DNA of 64,000 bases, from contig JAJPZT010000017.1 of NCBI GenBank assembly GCA_021204175.1, forward strand, positions 1 to 64,000, given 5' to 3'. Positions 41,406 through 50,693 of the stretch are shown piece by piece; the stretch's first letter is position 1, and every line of letters begins with the position of its first letter. Both the position numbers and the translations under genes were made by a program. The notes beneath the pieces were generated by a model, which saw only the letters and a program-made list of their open reading frames with translations, was not told where the DNA came from and did no database searches. This DNA comes from Clostridiales bacterium. GTDB lineage: Bacteria; Bacillota; Clostridia; Lachnospirales; CAG-274.

Positions 41406-43400
41406 ATGAAAAAAATTCTTTCTTTTTTATTGGTGATGACTATGATGCTTTCTATTTTTAACATAACCGCTTTTTCGGGAGAAGCACCCAATGTGGCTTT
41501 AAGCTTTTCAACAGGCTCTTCCGGGGATGTTTTAACCAAAGACACCGGTTCAGACTATTATTATTTAACAACAGGCAGCGAAGCCACTAACTTTGCTTCT
41601 TACGAAGCCTTAGGCGGAACAATCTGCGCCGCTTTGACAGACACATCGTCAAATGACACAACAGCTCTTCACATTCCCTTTAAGGCTGTTTCCGACGGCG
41701 TAATTTCCATAGAGACAACTATGGCGTCAAACCGCTACGGCGTAAATCTTTTTAAGGTTCTCGACAGCGACGGAAACACCGCTGTCCGCTGTTTTCTTAA
41801 CCCCGAAGGGGGCATAAGCCTTATAACTTCTTCCGCTTCTTCAGACACAATCGGGGCTGAATCTCTTGTGGGAGAGGGATCTTTGACGGCTCTTAAGCTT
41901 ACTCTTGACCTTAAGAACAATTCTGCAAAGCTTTCTTTAGGCTCTGAAGAGACAAAAACGGCTTTTGACGCCGGCAATATTTCGGAAGTTGTTTTCGAAA
42001 CACCCAAGGCTTCTCTTTCCACAAAGATATATGTTTCCGCAGTTGATGTTTATGAGGGAGAGGAAAAGGAAAACGGGCTTGACCCCAATCTTCCCACACT
42101 TTATCTTTTGGGGGACTCCACAGGCTCGCCCTATACTTCCTCCGACTATTATAAAAACGGCGGAAATTATCTTGAAGTAAGAAACGGTTTCGGAATGGCT
42201 TTCCCAACATATTTTGACGAGAGCAAAATCAATTTGGTAAACTATGCTATTTCCGGCATAAGCTCAAAGAGCTTTTTACAGAACGATTATTATAAGGCAC
42301 TTCTTTCAAACTGGAAAGAAGGAGACTATGTAATTATTGCCTTCGGCCACAATGACGAAAAGAACGAGGACGAAGCCCGCTTCACTGACGCTTCGATGGG
42401 AGCAGAGGGCATAAACACAGAGGGTCAGTTTGCAAATTCGCTTTATGCTAATTACATAAAGCCTGCACAGGAGGCAGGGGTCAATGTAATTTTGGCTACG
42501 CCTATTTCACGCCGTGACCGTACAACAGATTATATCGGCGGTTCGAATGTTCACAATTTGACATCAAAGGGCTTCGGCGACTATGCCCAGACAATAAGAG
42601 ATTTGGCTGAAGATCTTGATGTTGCCTGCATAGACAATACTCAGATGACATATAACGAATATGTTGCTTTGGGAAAGGGCGCAACAGACGGCTCGTCGGG
42701 CTGCGGAGTTTATCACGCTCTTTACTGTGATGACTATATGACAACTAAGAACCTTTTGAACGATGACGGTTCATTTGACGAAAATTATCGTATCGACAAT
42801 ACCCACCTTAACTCCTACGGGGCTAAAACAATAGCTTATTTTATGGCTGAAGCTATTAAGGGAACAGACACAGTTCTTACAGGTGCTGACTGCAAGCCTG
42901 TTTACAGCGAAAGCTCGGAGGGTACTCTTTCGGCTCTTTCGGCATATCTTAAAGCCTATACAGACCCCAGAATTAACGGAAAGACTACCGATGAGGTTGC
43001 TTTAGACAGCTTAGAGGGATTTTCGGTATATTTGGAAACGGCGACAACTCTTCACGACGAACTGGGAGAGGTTTTTGACGTAACCGTAAACGTAAAGGAC
43101 AACCCCGGCTTAAGCAAATTAAGCTATGCCGTAAGCTATGACTCCGATATTTTAAGGCTTGTTTTTCCGGAAACAGACGCAGAAGGCTCTGTATTAATCG
43201 AAGGAAACATTGACGGCGAAAACGAGTATGCCGACGGCGTTCTTACAACCCTTTCGTTCGAGGTAATCGGCGGAGGAGACACCGATATATCCGTTGAAGT
43301 AGTAAATGCCGAGCATAACGGCAGCACATACTCAAGCTCTGATTATTCCACAGGGGGCTTAAATATAGTCTGTGACTTTAACCCCGAGAACAAAAATTAA
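41406..43400 (+). CDS. Secreted SGNH (CE12-type) rhamnogalacturonan acetylesterase with cohesin-like tail
   Basis: The 664-residue protein has a signal peptide (MKKILSFLLVMTMMLSIFN, cleavage near AFSGEA), a beta-sandwich N-terminal domain (about 30-225) and an SGNH hydrolase domain (about 230-500). Block I is LLGDSTGS with the catalytic serine, AFGHNDE is block III, and DNTHLNSYG gives the Asp-x-x-His end. This layout is that of carbohydrate esterase family 12 enzymes deacetylating pectin. The C-terminal region (about 540-655, LGEVFDVTVNVKDNPGLSKLSYAVSYDSDIL) resembles a cohesin domain. Its start lies 12 nt after mscL; functional linkage is not obvious. It hints at pectin use and possibly a dockerin-containing partner elsewhere. 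Confidence 0.85.
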   Translation: MKKILSFLLVMTMMLSIFNITAFSGEAPNVALSFSTGSSGDVLTKDTGSDYYYLTTGSEATNFASYEALGGTICAALTDTSSNDTTALHIPFKAVSDGVISIETTMASNRYGVNLFKVLDSDGNTAVRCFLNPEGGISLITSSASSDTIGAESLVGEGSLTALKLTLDLKNNSAKLSLGSEETKTAFDAGNISEVVFETPKASLSTKIYVSAVDVYEGEEKENGLDPNLPTLYLLGDSTGSPYTSSDYYKNGGNYLEVRNGFGMAFPTYFDESKINLVNYAISGISSKSFLQNDYYKALLSNWKEGDYVIIAFGHNDEKNEDEARFTDASMGAEGINTEGQFANSLYANYIKPAQEAGVNVILATPISRRDRTTDYIGGSNVHNLTSKGFGDYAQTIRDLAEDLDVACIDNTQMTYNEYVALGKGATDGSSGCGVYHALYCDDYMTTKNLLNDDGSFDENYRIDNTHLNSYGAKTIAYFMAEAIKGTDTVLTGADCKPVYSESSEGTLSALSAYLKAYTDPRINGKTTDEVALDSLEGFSVYLETATTLHDELGEVFDVTVNVKDNPGLSKLSYAVSYDSDILRLVFPETDAEGSVLIEGNIDGENEYADGVLTTLSFEVIGGGDTDISVEVVNAEHNGSTYSSSDYSTGGLNIVCDFNPENKN

Positions 43401-43424
43401 TAAACAAAAGAAGGAAAATGCAAA

Positions 43425-44804
43425 ATGAATAAAAGCGAAGTTCAGTCTGAAAACAAAATGGGGACAATGTCTGTCAGCAAGCTTTTAATATCTATGTCTG
43501 TTCCCATAATGATTTCAATGTTTGTTCAGGCTCTTTACAACATTGTTGACAGTATATTCGTGGCAAAAATAAGCGAAAACGCCTTGACGGCTGTTTCTTT
43601 AGCGTTCCCGATTCAAAATCTTATGATTGCGGTTGCATCGGGAACAGGCGTCGGCGTAAACGCTCTTCTTTCAAAAAGCTTAGGCGAAAAAAAGTTTAAA
43701 ACCGCCGACAAGGCAGCCAACAACGCTGTATTTTTGGCTTTTTCAAGCTTTGTTGTTTTTGCCCTTATAGGTCTGTTTTTCTCACACACATTTTTTGCTA
43801 TGCAGACCGATATTGAAGAAATCATAGATTACGGAACAAGCTATTTGAGTATTGTTTGTATGGTTTCAATAGGTTCTTTCGGTCAGGTCTGCTTTGAAAG
43901 ACTCTTGCAGGCTACGGGCAAAACCCTCTGCACTATGGTAACACAGTCAACAGGGGCGATTATAAACATAATTTTAGACCCCCTGTTTATATTCGGCTTA
44001 TTCGGCTTTCCCAAGATGGGAATAGCCGGTGCAGCCATAGCAACGGTTATAGGGCAGTGTACAGCCTGTCTTTTGGCTCTGTATTTTAACCTTAAGAAAA
44101 ATAAGGAAATTCACTTCAATTTTAAGGATTTCAGACCCGACATAAAGATTATCGGCAGTATCTACGCAGTAGGTATTCCCTCGATTTTGATGATTGCCAT
44201 AAGCTCTGTTATGACCTTCGGTATGAACAAGATTTTCCTTGCCTTTACAACAACGGCAACAGCTGTTTTCGGCGTATATTATAAGCTTCAAAGCTTTGTG
44301 TTTATGCCCGTTTTCGGCTTGAATAACGGAATGGTGCCTATTGTAGCCTATAATTTCGGAGCAAGAAAGCCCGACAGAATTAAGAAAACAATTTTCTTAA
44401 GCATAAGCTATGCTATGATTATTATGCTTATAGGCTTCGGCATTTTTATGTTCTTCCCCAAACAGCTTTTGGGCTTCTTCAATGCGTCCGAAAATATGAT
44501 GGAAATAGGCGTGCCTGCACTGAGAATAATAAGCTTCAGCTTCCTTATGGCGGCTTTCGGCGTTGTGTGCAGCTCTGTTTTCCAGGCTCTCCGCCACGGA
44601 CTTTTGAGCCTTATTATTTCGGTAATGCGTCAGCTTGTGGTGCTTCTGCCCTGTGCCTTTATACTTTCAAAGGTGGCTACCCTTACAAGCGTTTGGCTGG
44701 CTTTCCCCATATCTGAGGCTGTAGCCTGCATATTCAGCATTGCTTTCTTAAGATATGTTTATAAGCTGGAAATTATACCTATGAAGGCGGAGAAAAATAA
44801 ATAA
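43425..44804 (+). CDS. MATE family efflux transporter
   Basis: A 459-residue protein with twelve hydrophobic segments and MATE signatures: the N-terminal PIMISMFVQALYNIVDSIFV, GTGVGVNALLSKSLGEK, and the repeat-two equivalent FGLNNGMVPIVAYNFGARK. These pumps use Na+ or H+ gradients to export cationic drugs and metabolites. It starts 24 nt after the esterase gene and may be in that transcript. It ends at the terminator 44835-44883. The substrate is unknown. Confidence 0.93.
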   Translation: MNKSEVQSENKMGTMSVSKLLISMSVPIMISMFVQALYNIVDSIFVAKISENALTAVSLAFPIQNLMIAVASGTGVGVNALLSKSLGEKKFKTADKAANNAVFLAFSSFVVFALIGLFFSHTFFAMQTDIEEIIDYGTSYLSIVCMVSIGSFGQVCFERLLQATGKTLCTMVTQSTGAIINIILDPLFIFGLFGFPKMGIAGAAIATVIGQCTACLLALYFNLKKNKEIHFNFKDFRPDIKIIGSIYAVGIPSILMIAISSVMTFGMNKIFLAFTTTATAVFGVYYKLQSFVFMPVFGLNNGMVPIVAYNFGARKPDRIKKTIFLSISYAMIIMLIGFGIFMFFPKQLLGFFNASENMMEIGVPALRIISFSFLMAAFGVVCSSVFQALRHGLLSLIISVMRQLVVLLPCAFILSKVATLTSVWLAFPISEAVACIFSIAFLRYVYKLEIIPMKAEKNK

Positions 44805-44834
44805 GCTCGAATAACACAAGTTAAATAATATCAG

Positions 44835-44883
44835 AAAAAAGTTCTCAAAAGGCTGATAATTCGGCGTTTTTGAGAACTTTTTT
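44835..44883. terminator. Strong bidirectional terminator
   Basis: AAAAAAGTTCTCAAAA pairs with TTTTTGAGAACTTTTTT across a small inner loop. It serves the MATE gene (+) and the leftward polysaccharide operon (-). Confidence 0.8.
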
Positions 44884-44936
44884 GATTTTATATGTTTGTT
44901 TTATAAGCCCAGTGTTTCAATAACTGAAAAAAAGAC

Positions 44937-45911
44937 TTAATTGTATTTGAAAAGAAGCAGGTCATCGCCATTTGCGAAATCTCCGGCATAACATTTGAGC
45001 TCGGAATTTTCTCCGCAGGAGTAAAATAAATAATTATCGGCTATGCCGTCAATACCTGCGTTTTCGCAGTCAACAAAAAGGAATTTTTCTTCACCGTTTG
45101 AGTTTATTCTGTAAAGCCTTCCTTTATCGCTCATATTTCGGTAATAAACATAACCGTTACAAGCGGCAATATTCCAGCATTTATCCTCGGAAATAAGCTT
45201 ATTTTCACTGCCGTCTGTTTTCATTTTGTAAAGAAAAGACTTTTCTTCTGAGTTATCGGTATAATATAAATATTCGCCCTCTAAGGCAAAATCCCCCGCT
45301 GTTACATCACTGAGCCTTTCATTAAAGCTTCCGTCAAAATCGGTTTTATATAAATAACCGTCACTGCTGTCTATGTAATAAATGCAGTTTTCCGTTACCG
45401 TAAACCGGTCTACTGACTCAACCAAGACCTTTTTATTAAAGCCCAAAAAATCCGTCCTGTAAAGTCTGCTGTATTTACTGTTTTCTTCACAATATTTATA
45501 GAATACAAACTCGTTTGTAACAATAAGATTTTCGGCTCTGCTTAAACTTATACACCTTTCAGAGCCTGTTTTAAGGTTCATTTTATAAATACTGCCGGGT
45601 GCTCCGTCTATATAAAACAGAAAATCGCCAAATACGTTTATGTTGTAACCCCGGCGGTCGGTGATTTTTTCTCTGTTTTCACTTTCAGTGTCCAAGGAAT
45701 AAATACAGTCGTTGCCGCTTAAATCTGAATAGTAAATTTGTCCGTCGCTTTCGGTGACAAGACCGTCGCTTAAAATTTTTCCTCCGCTGTTTCCCAAAGC
45801 AAACTCATCGGATATTTTTCTAGCCGCCCTCTGTTCGCATAAAAACAAAATGCATAACAAAAGCGCAGCCCCCGTAAGGATTAATAAAATCCTTTTCACT
45901 CTTTTATTCAT
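44937..45911 (-). CDS. DUF5050 (beta-propeller-like) membrane-anchored protein
   Basis: The 324-residue protein has an N-terminal transmembrane or signal segment (RILLILTGAALLLCILFL) and seven or so repeats with the pattern GxxxYYxDxxxxxxLYKxxxDG (for example GYLYKTDFDGSFNERLSD and LYYTDNSEEKSFLYKMKTDGS). This is the DUF5050 propeller-type repeat found in Clostridia surface proteins. ATG 45911 follows AAGGAGA. It is the last gene of the leftward polysaccharide operon, 28 nt after the sugar transferase. Its link to polysaccharide is only positional. Confidence 0.75.
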   Translation of the reverse strand: MNKRVKRILLILTGAALLLCILFLCEQRAARKISDEFALGNSGGKILSDGLVTESDGQIYYSDLSGNDCIYSLDTESENREKITDRRGYNINVFGDFLFYIDGAPGSIYKMNLKTGSERCISLSRAENLIVTNEFVFYKYCEENSKYSRLYRTDFLGFNKKVLVESVDRFTVTENCIYYIDSSDGYLYKTDFDGSFNERLSDVTAGDFALEGEYLYYTDNSEEKSFLYKMKTDGSENKLISEDKCWNIAACNGYVYYRNMSDKGRLYRINSNGEEKFLFVDCENAGIDGIADNYLFYSCGENSELKCYAGDFANGDDLLLFKYN

Positions 45912-45939
45912 ATGTAAATCTCCTTTTTTCATAGTCTTA

Positions 45940-46530
45940 TCAATTTTTTTGAGAGCCTTCTCTGACACCGTCCTCTTTAATTACGGCAAGGGCGGTTTTG
46001 GCTATTATTTTAAGGTCGGTTAAAAGGCTCATTTTTTTGACGTATTCCCCGTCATAGGCTGCCTTTACGTCTATGGGCAGCTCGTCTCTGCCCATAACCT
46101 GGGCAAGCCCCGTCAGCCCCGGGGTAATGCTGTTTGCGCCGTATTTATCTCTTTCGGCTATAAGGTCATACTGGTTATAAAGGGCAGGGCGAGGGCCAAC
46201 AATGCTCATTTCCCCCTTAATTATGTTAAAAAGCTGAGGCAGCTCGTCAAGGCTTGTTTTCCTCAAAAATCTGCCGCTTTTTGTAATAAAGGCTTCAGGG
46301 TTGTTAAGCATATGGGTTGGGACATCCTTCGGTGCGTCGGTATACATCGTTCTGAATTTATATATTTTGAAAAGCTTTTTGTCTTTCCCGACCCTGCCCT
46401 GTTTAAAAAGCACAGACCCCTTTGACTCGGCTTTTATAACCGCCGCAATTACCCCCATAGGCACAAGCAAAACCCCTGTGCCTACAAGAGAAAGTATTAA
46501 ATCAAAGCCTCTTTTGAAATGCTTATACAT
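45940..46530 (-). CDS. Initiating sugar transferase (undecaprenyl-phosphate sugar phosphotransferase)
   Basis: A 196-residue bacterial sugar transferase. It has one N-terminal membrane helix (RGFDLILSLVGTGVLLVPMG) and a catalytic domain with GRVGKDKKLFKIYKFRTM, then RKTSLDELPQLFNI, IVGPRPA and PGLTGLAQVMGRDEL. It transfers the first sugar phosphate to undecaprenyl phosphate on the cytoplasmic face, starting each repeat unit. Size and motifs match short WcaJ/CpsE-type enzymes. The start is ATG 46530. It sits between the ugd gene and DUF5050 in the operon. Confidence 0.92.
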   Translation of the reverse strand: MYKHFKRGFDLILSLVGTGVLLVPMGVIAAVIKAESKGSVLFKQGRVGKDKKLFKIYKFRTMYTDAPKDVPTHMLNNPEAFITKSGRFLRKTSLDELPQLFNIIKGEMSIVGPRPALYNQYDLIAERDKYGANSITPGLTGLAQVMGRDELPIDVKAAYDGEYVKKMSLLTDLKIIAKTALAVIKEDGVREGSQKN

Positions 46531-46559
46531 AACGACCACCTGTTAATAAGTTTACTTAA

Positions 46560-47801
46560 TCAGTCTCTTTTGAAAATATCTCTGGTATAAACCTTGTCCT
46601 TCACGTCGTCAAGACAGCTGTCATATCTGTTTGCAATAATCGCTCCGCACATCTGCTTGAATTTTTCAATATCGTTTACCACACGGCTGCCGTAAAAGGT
46701 TGTTCCGCCCTCTAAAGTTGGCTCATAAACAACAACAGCGACCCCCTTAGCCTTAATTCGCTTCATAACCCCCTGAATGGAGCTTTGACGGAAGTTGTCT
46801 GAATTTTTCTTCATAGTCAGGCGGTAAACCCCCACAATGCAGTCCTTAATTTGGGCGTCGTCCCTTAAGCTGCCCTTGAAATAGCCTGCCATAGAAAGAA
46901 CTCTTTCAGCAATAAAGTCTTTTCTTGTGCGGTTGCTTTCAACAATAGCTTCAATAAGGTTTTCAGGCACGTCACGGTAGTTAGCCAAAAGCTGTTTTGT
47001 GTCCTTTGGCAGGCAATATCCGCCGTAGCCGAAGGATGGGTTGTTATAGTGAGAGCCTATTCTGGGGTCAAGGCAAACGCCGTCTATAATCTGCTTTGTG
47101 TCAAGGCCTTTCATTTCGGCGTAGGTGTCAAGCTCGTTGAAAAAGCTTACTCTAAGAGCCAAATAGGTGTTGGCGAAAAGCTTAACGGCTTCAGCTTCCG
47201 TAAAGCCCATAAACAGAATGTCGGGGTTTTCCTTAAGAGAGCCTTCCTTTAAAAGCTCTGCAAAGGTTTTTGCGGAGTTGTAAAGGGCTTCATCTTCCAA
47301 ATCCGTACCCACAATAATTCTTGAAGGGTAGAGATTGTCATAAAGAGCCTTGCTTTCTCTTAAAAACTCAGGTGAAAAGAGAATGTTTTTGTTTCCTGTT
47401 TTTGCCCTTAAATTCTCGGTAAAGCCTACGGGAACTGTGGATTTTATAACCATAACGGCGTTTGGGTTTACCCTTGTGACAAGGTCAACAACCTGTTCAA
47501 CTGCCGATGTGTCAAAAAAGTTTCGTCTGCTGTCATAGTTTGTAGGAGCGGCTATTACAACGAAATCCGCTTCGGAGTAAGCCTTTTCGCCGTCAAGGGT
47601 TGCTTCAAGGTCAAGTTCCTTTTCCTTAAGATACTTTTCAATATATTCATCCTGAATAGGGGATATGCCTTTGTTTATTAAATCCACCTTTTCGGGGATA
47701 ATGTCAACGGCTTTTACGCTGCTTTTTTGTGAAAGCAGAACGGCTATTGAAAGCCCTACATAGCCTGTTCCGGCAACTGCAATGTTGTATTTTTTGTTCA
47801 T
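46560..47801 (-). CDS. ugd: UDP-glucose 6-dehydrogenase family protein
   Basis: A 413-residue nucleotide-sugar dehydrogenase with NAD-binding [13 protein letters not shown] at the N-terminus, [17 protein letters not shown] and the catalytic-cysteine motif [13 protein letters not shown] (about residue 260), followed by a UDP-binding C-terminal domain. It likely makes UDP-glucuronate from UDP-glucose for the surface polymer. Homologues use UDP-ManNAc or other sugars, but the EFLRE and GYCLPKD pattern favours UDP-glucose type. It is in the polysaccharide operon, 29 nt upstream of the sugar transferase gene. Confidence 0.92.
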   Translation of the reverse strand: MNKKYNIAVAGTGYVGLSIAVLLSQKSSVKAVDIIPEKVDLINKGISPIQDEYIEKYLKEKELDLEATLDGEKAYSEADFVVIAAPTNYDSRRNFFDTSAVEQVVDLVTRVNPNAVMVIKSTVPVGFTENLRAKTGNKNILFSPEFLRESKALYDNLYPSRIIVGTDLEDEALYNSAKTFAELLKEGSLKENPDILFMGFTEAEAVKLFANTYLALRVSFFNELDTYAEMKGLDTKQIIDGVCLDPRIGSHYNNPSFGYGGYCLPKDTKQLLANYRDVPENLIEAIVESNRTRKDFIAERVLSMAGYFKGSLRDDAQIKDCIVGVYRLTMKKNSDNFRQSSIQGVMKRIKAKGVAVVVYEPTLEGGTTFYGSRVVNDIEKFKQMCGAIIANRYDSCLDDVKDKVYTRDIFKRD

Positions 47802-47805
47802 AATT

Positions 47806-48744
47806 TTATTCTCCTTGTTTTTTTATTTTTTCAATAATTTCCTTCGGAATTTCAATGTACACCGCTTTAACGTTTTCCTCCAAATGCTTAAGAGAGGTTG
47901 TTCCGAAAAGGGCTGAGCTTATATATTTGTTTTGAAGAGTGTAGTTTAAAGCTGCCTGAGCGGCTGAAAATTCCTTGTGACCGTTTATAAAGCGGTAGCC
48001 TCCGCTTTTTTTAAACTGCTCTTTAAAACGGGCATAACACCGGGCAATATACCATAAATCCTTACGGTGTCTCACCTTAAAAAGGCTTCTGCTGTAAAGC
48101 GCCTGACTCAAAGCCACCCCGGCAATAACCCCGATTTTGCGGTCATAAAGCTCTTTTATTACAGGCTCTCTGTCCCGGCGCATTATATTATAGTCAAGCA
48201 TTACAAAGTCAAAGCATTTTGTGTTTTTGACATAGTTTATAACCTCGTCGCTGAATGTGTTTATGCCGACTGCACGGACAGCGCCCTTTTTCTTAAGATC
48301 GAAAAGGGCTTCAAGAAGCTGAGTCTTTAAGTCCGAAACATCTCCTCCATGGCACATAAACAAATCTATATAGTCCGTTTTTAAGCGTTTAAGGCTTAAT
48401 TCAAAGCTTTCCCTCATCCGGTTTACGCTGAAATCCTTAAGCCAGTCAGAGCCCACTGCTCTTTCGCCGAATTTTGTGGAAAGTATAATATCTTTACGGT
48501 TTATGCCTGTTTCGGCTAAAATTTGACCGAGCCGTTCCTCCGCAAAGCCGTAGTTATGCCCTGTGTCAAAATAGGTTATGCCCAAATCAAGGCTACGCAA
48601 AATAAGAGCCTTCGCTTCCTCATAGCTTATCATAGGCTTGCCGAAAAGGCTTTTTCCCCACGCACCGGCACAGCCGAAGCCCAAAGGGGAAAGATAAATA
48701 TCACTGTTTCCCAGCTTTCTTTTATTACATAATTTTTCTTCCAT
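47806..48744 (-). CDS. Aldo/keto reductase family protein
   Basis: A 312-residue (beta/alpha)8 NADPH-dependent oxidoreductase: [12 protein letters not shown] at the start, [19 protein letters not shown] with the Asp and Tyr of the catalytic tetrad, LSTKFGER with the Lys, and DLFMCHGGD with His. It is inside the polysaccharide operon (4 nt before ugd, 11 nt after the epimerase/dehydratase), so a role in nucleotide-sugar or precursor reduction is likely but unproven. Confidence 0.88.
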   Translation of the reverse strand: MEEKLCNKRKLGNSDIYLSPLGFGCAGAWGKSLFGKPMISYEEAKALILRSLDLGITYFDTGHNYGFAEERLGQILAETGINRKDIILSTKFGERAVGSDWLKDFSVNRMRESFELSLKRLKTDYIDLFMCHGGDVSDLKTQLLEALFDLKKKGAVRAVGINTFSDEVINYVKNTKCFDFVMLDYNIMRRDREPVIKELYDRKIGVIAGVALSQALYSRSLFKVRHRKDLWYIARCYARFKEQFKKSGGYRFINGHKEFSAAQAALNYTLQNKYISSALFGTTSLKHLEENVKAVYIEIPKEIIEKIKKQGE

Positions 48745-48755
48745 AATATTTAATA

Positions 48756-50690
48756 TTAATACAGAACCTCTGTGTTTTCTCCGTTGTTTCTGTTGTCAAA
48801 ATTAGGTACAAGCTCCTTAATTATTGCTATTGTGTCACTGTCATTATAACAGGAGGCTTTGAGCCTTTCAAGCCCCTCTTCAAAACTTTTGTCATTGATT
48901 TTAATGGGCTTTGCAATAAATATCTTTTTGTGATAGGTTGCCTGCATACTGTCCTTTTCCTCGTCCATAATAAGCTCTTCATAGAGCTTTTCACCGGGTC
49001 TCAGCCCGGTATAAACTATGTCGATGTCCTCAAAGGGCTTCAAGCCCGAAAGCTTTATAAGATTTAAGGCAAGGTCGTTTATTTTAACAGGCTCTCCCAT
49101 ATTAAGAACGAAAATTCTGCCGCTTCTGCCCATACCCCCTGCCTGTAAAACAAGGCGGCTTGCTTCGGGAATAGTCATAAAAAATCTCGTTATGTCCTTG
49201 TGGGTTACCCTGACGGGGCCGCCCTCCTCGATTTGCTTTTTGAAAAGGGGAATAACCGAGCCGTTTGAACCTAAGACGTTTCCGAAACGAACAGCCATAA
49301 ACTTAGTGGAGCTTTTTTCAGCAGCCGACTGAATAATCATTTCGGTTATACGCTTTGTTGCTCCCATAACGTTGGTGGGGTTTACAGCCTTGTCGGTAGA
49401 GAGAAGAACGAAACGCTCCGCCCCGAATTTGTCTGCGGCGTTTACTATATTAAGTGTTCCGAAAACGTTGTTTTTAACCGCTTCCTTGGGCACAGTCTGC
49501 ATAAGGGGAACGTGTTTGTGAGCCGCCGCGTGGAAAACAACGTTTGGCTTATACCTCTCAAAGAGCCTGTCCACCATAGCCTTGTCGCAGACAGAGCCTA
49601 TAATAACCTCGATTTCCATAGCTTCATATTTGTTTTTAAGCTCATTCATAAGCTCATAGGCATTGTTTTCGTAAATATCGAAAATTATAAGCTTTTGAGG
49701 TGAAAACTTTGAAATTTGTCTGCAAAGCTCAGAGCCTATTGAACCGCCGCCCCCTGTGACTAAAACGGTTTTTCCCTTAAGATAGCCGCTGACATCCGCA
49801 ACGTTTATTTCAACCTCGTCTCTGAAAAGAAGGTCTGTTATTTTAACGTCCTGCAAAACCCTCTGAAAGCTGCCGTTTTCGGGAACATCGCTTATAGGGG
49901 GAATCATTTTAAGGGCGCAGTTGGTCTTTGTGCAATTATCCATAATTCGCCTAAGCTCCGTATTGTCGGCGGAGGGTATGGCAATAATTATTTCGTCTAT
50001 TTCATATTCTTCCGCAAGTCTCGGCACGTTGTCTACATTATAGGTGACACGAACTCCGTGAATGGTTGTGTTGCTTTTTGTTATGTCGTCGTCTACAATA
50101 AGCACTGCAATTCTGTTTTCATAGCCCTTTGCATACTGCATTATGCTTCTGACAACATTATAGCCCCCGTAGCCTGCACCTATTATCATAACTCTTTTTG
50201 CGCCTGCTTTTTTAAAGAGCCTGTTTTCGATGTGAATGTACATTCTCTTTAAAAAGCGGTAGCCCGACCTTGAAAAAACAAACAAAATCATATTAAAAAC
50301 AAAGGCAAGGGCAAGCATTCTCTTAGGCAAGTCGATAAGCCCGACGGGAACTATAAAGAACCTGTCGAACAAAAACAGACCTACAAAAATAACCACCTGT
50401 GAAATGAAAATTTTAATAAGCTCTTCAATGTCGGCATACTTCCAAATTTTCGAATAAAAGCCGAAAAGGGCATAGCAAAGGGGCGTAAAAAGGCTCACAA
50501 AGGGAAGGGCGAAAAGATACCACTGCCAAACGGAGGCGTTAAATGTAATATAGCCCCCTCCGGGGATAGATCCGCCGTACCACAGCCCCAACGCTGACAG
50601 AAGAGACAAATTTATAAAAATAATATCCAGGGCAATATAAAGCCCCACTGTTTTAAGCTTTTCAAGCTTTGATAATCCTTCGGACTCCAT
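48756..50690 (-). CDS. Membrane-bound nucleoside-diphosphate-sugar epimerase/dehydratase (CapD/WbpM/PglF type)
   Basis: A 644-residue two-part protein. Four transmembrane helices (about 10-140) are followed by a first Rossmann region (VMIIGAGYGGYNVVRSI). The catalytic SDR domain comes next, with VTGGGGSIGSELCRQI (about residue 312), VFHAAAHKHVPLMQ, STDKAVNPTNVMGATKR and RFGNVLGSNGSVIPLF. Family members remove water from UDP-GlcNAc at C4/C6 as the first step to bacillosamine-type or QuiNAc sugars. It is in the operon between the polymerase-like gene and the aldo/keto reductase. Confidence 0.92.
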   Translation of the reverse strand: MESEGLSKLEKLKTVGLYIALDIIFINLSLLSALGLWYGGSIPGGGYITFNASVWQWYLFALPFVSLFTPLCYALFGFYSKIWKYADIEELIKIFISQVVIFVGLFLFDRFFIVPVGLIDLPKRMLALAFVFNMILFVFSRSGYRFLKRMYIHIENRLFKKAGAKRVMIIGAGYGGYNVVRSIMQYAKGYENRIAVLIVDDDITKSNTTIHGVRVTYNVDNVPRLAEEYEIDEIIIAIPSADNTELRRIMDNCTKTNCALKMIPPISDVPENGSFQRVLQDVKITDLLFRDEVEINVADVSGYLKGKTVLVTGGGGSIGSELCRQISKFSPQKLIIFDIYENNAYELMNELKNKYEAMEIEVIIGSVCDKAMVDRLFERYKPNVVFHAAAHKHVPLMQTVPKEAVKNNVFGTLNIVNAADKFGAERFVLLSTDKAVNPTNVMGATKRITEMIIQSAAEKSSTKFMAVRFGNVLGSNGSVIPLFKKQIEEGGPVRVTHKDITRFFMTIPEASRLVLQAGGMGRSGRIFVLNMGEPVKINDLALNLIKLSGLKPFEDIDIVYTGLRPGEKLYEELIMDEEKDSMQATYHKKIFIAKPIKINDKSFEEGLERLKASCYNDSDTIAIIKELVPNFDNRNNGENTEVLY

Positions 50691-50693
50691 AGC

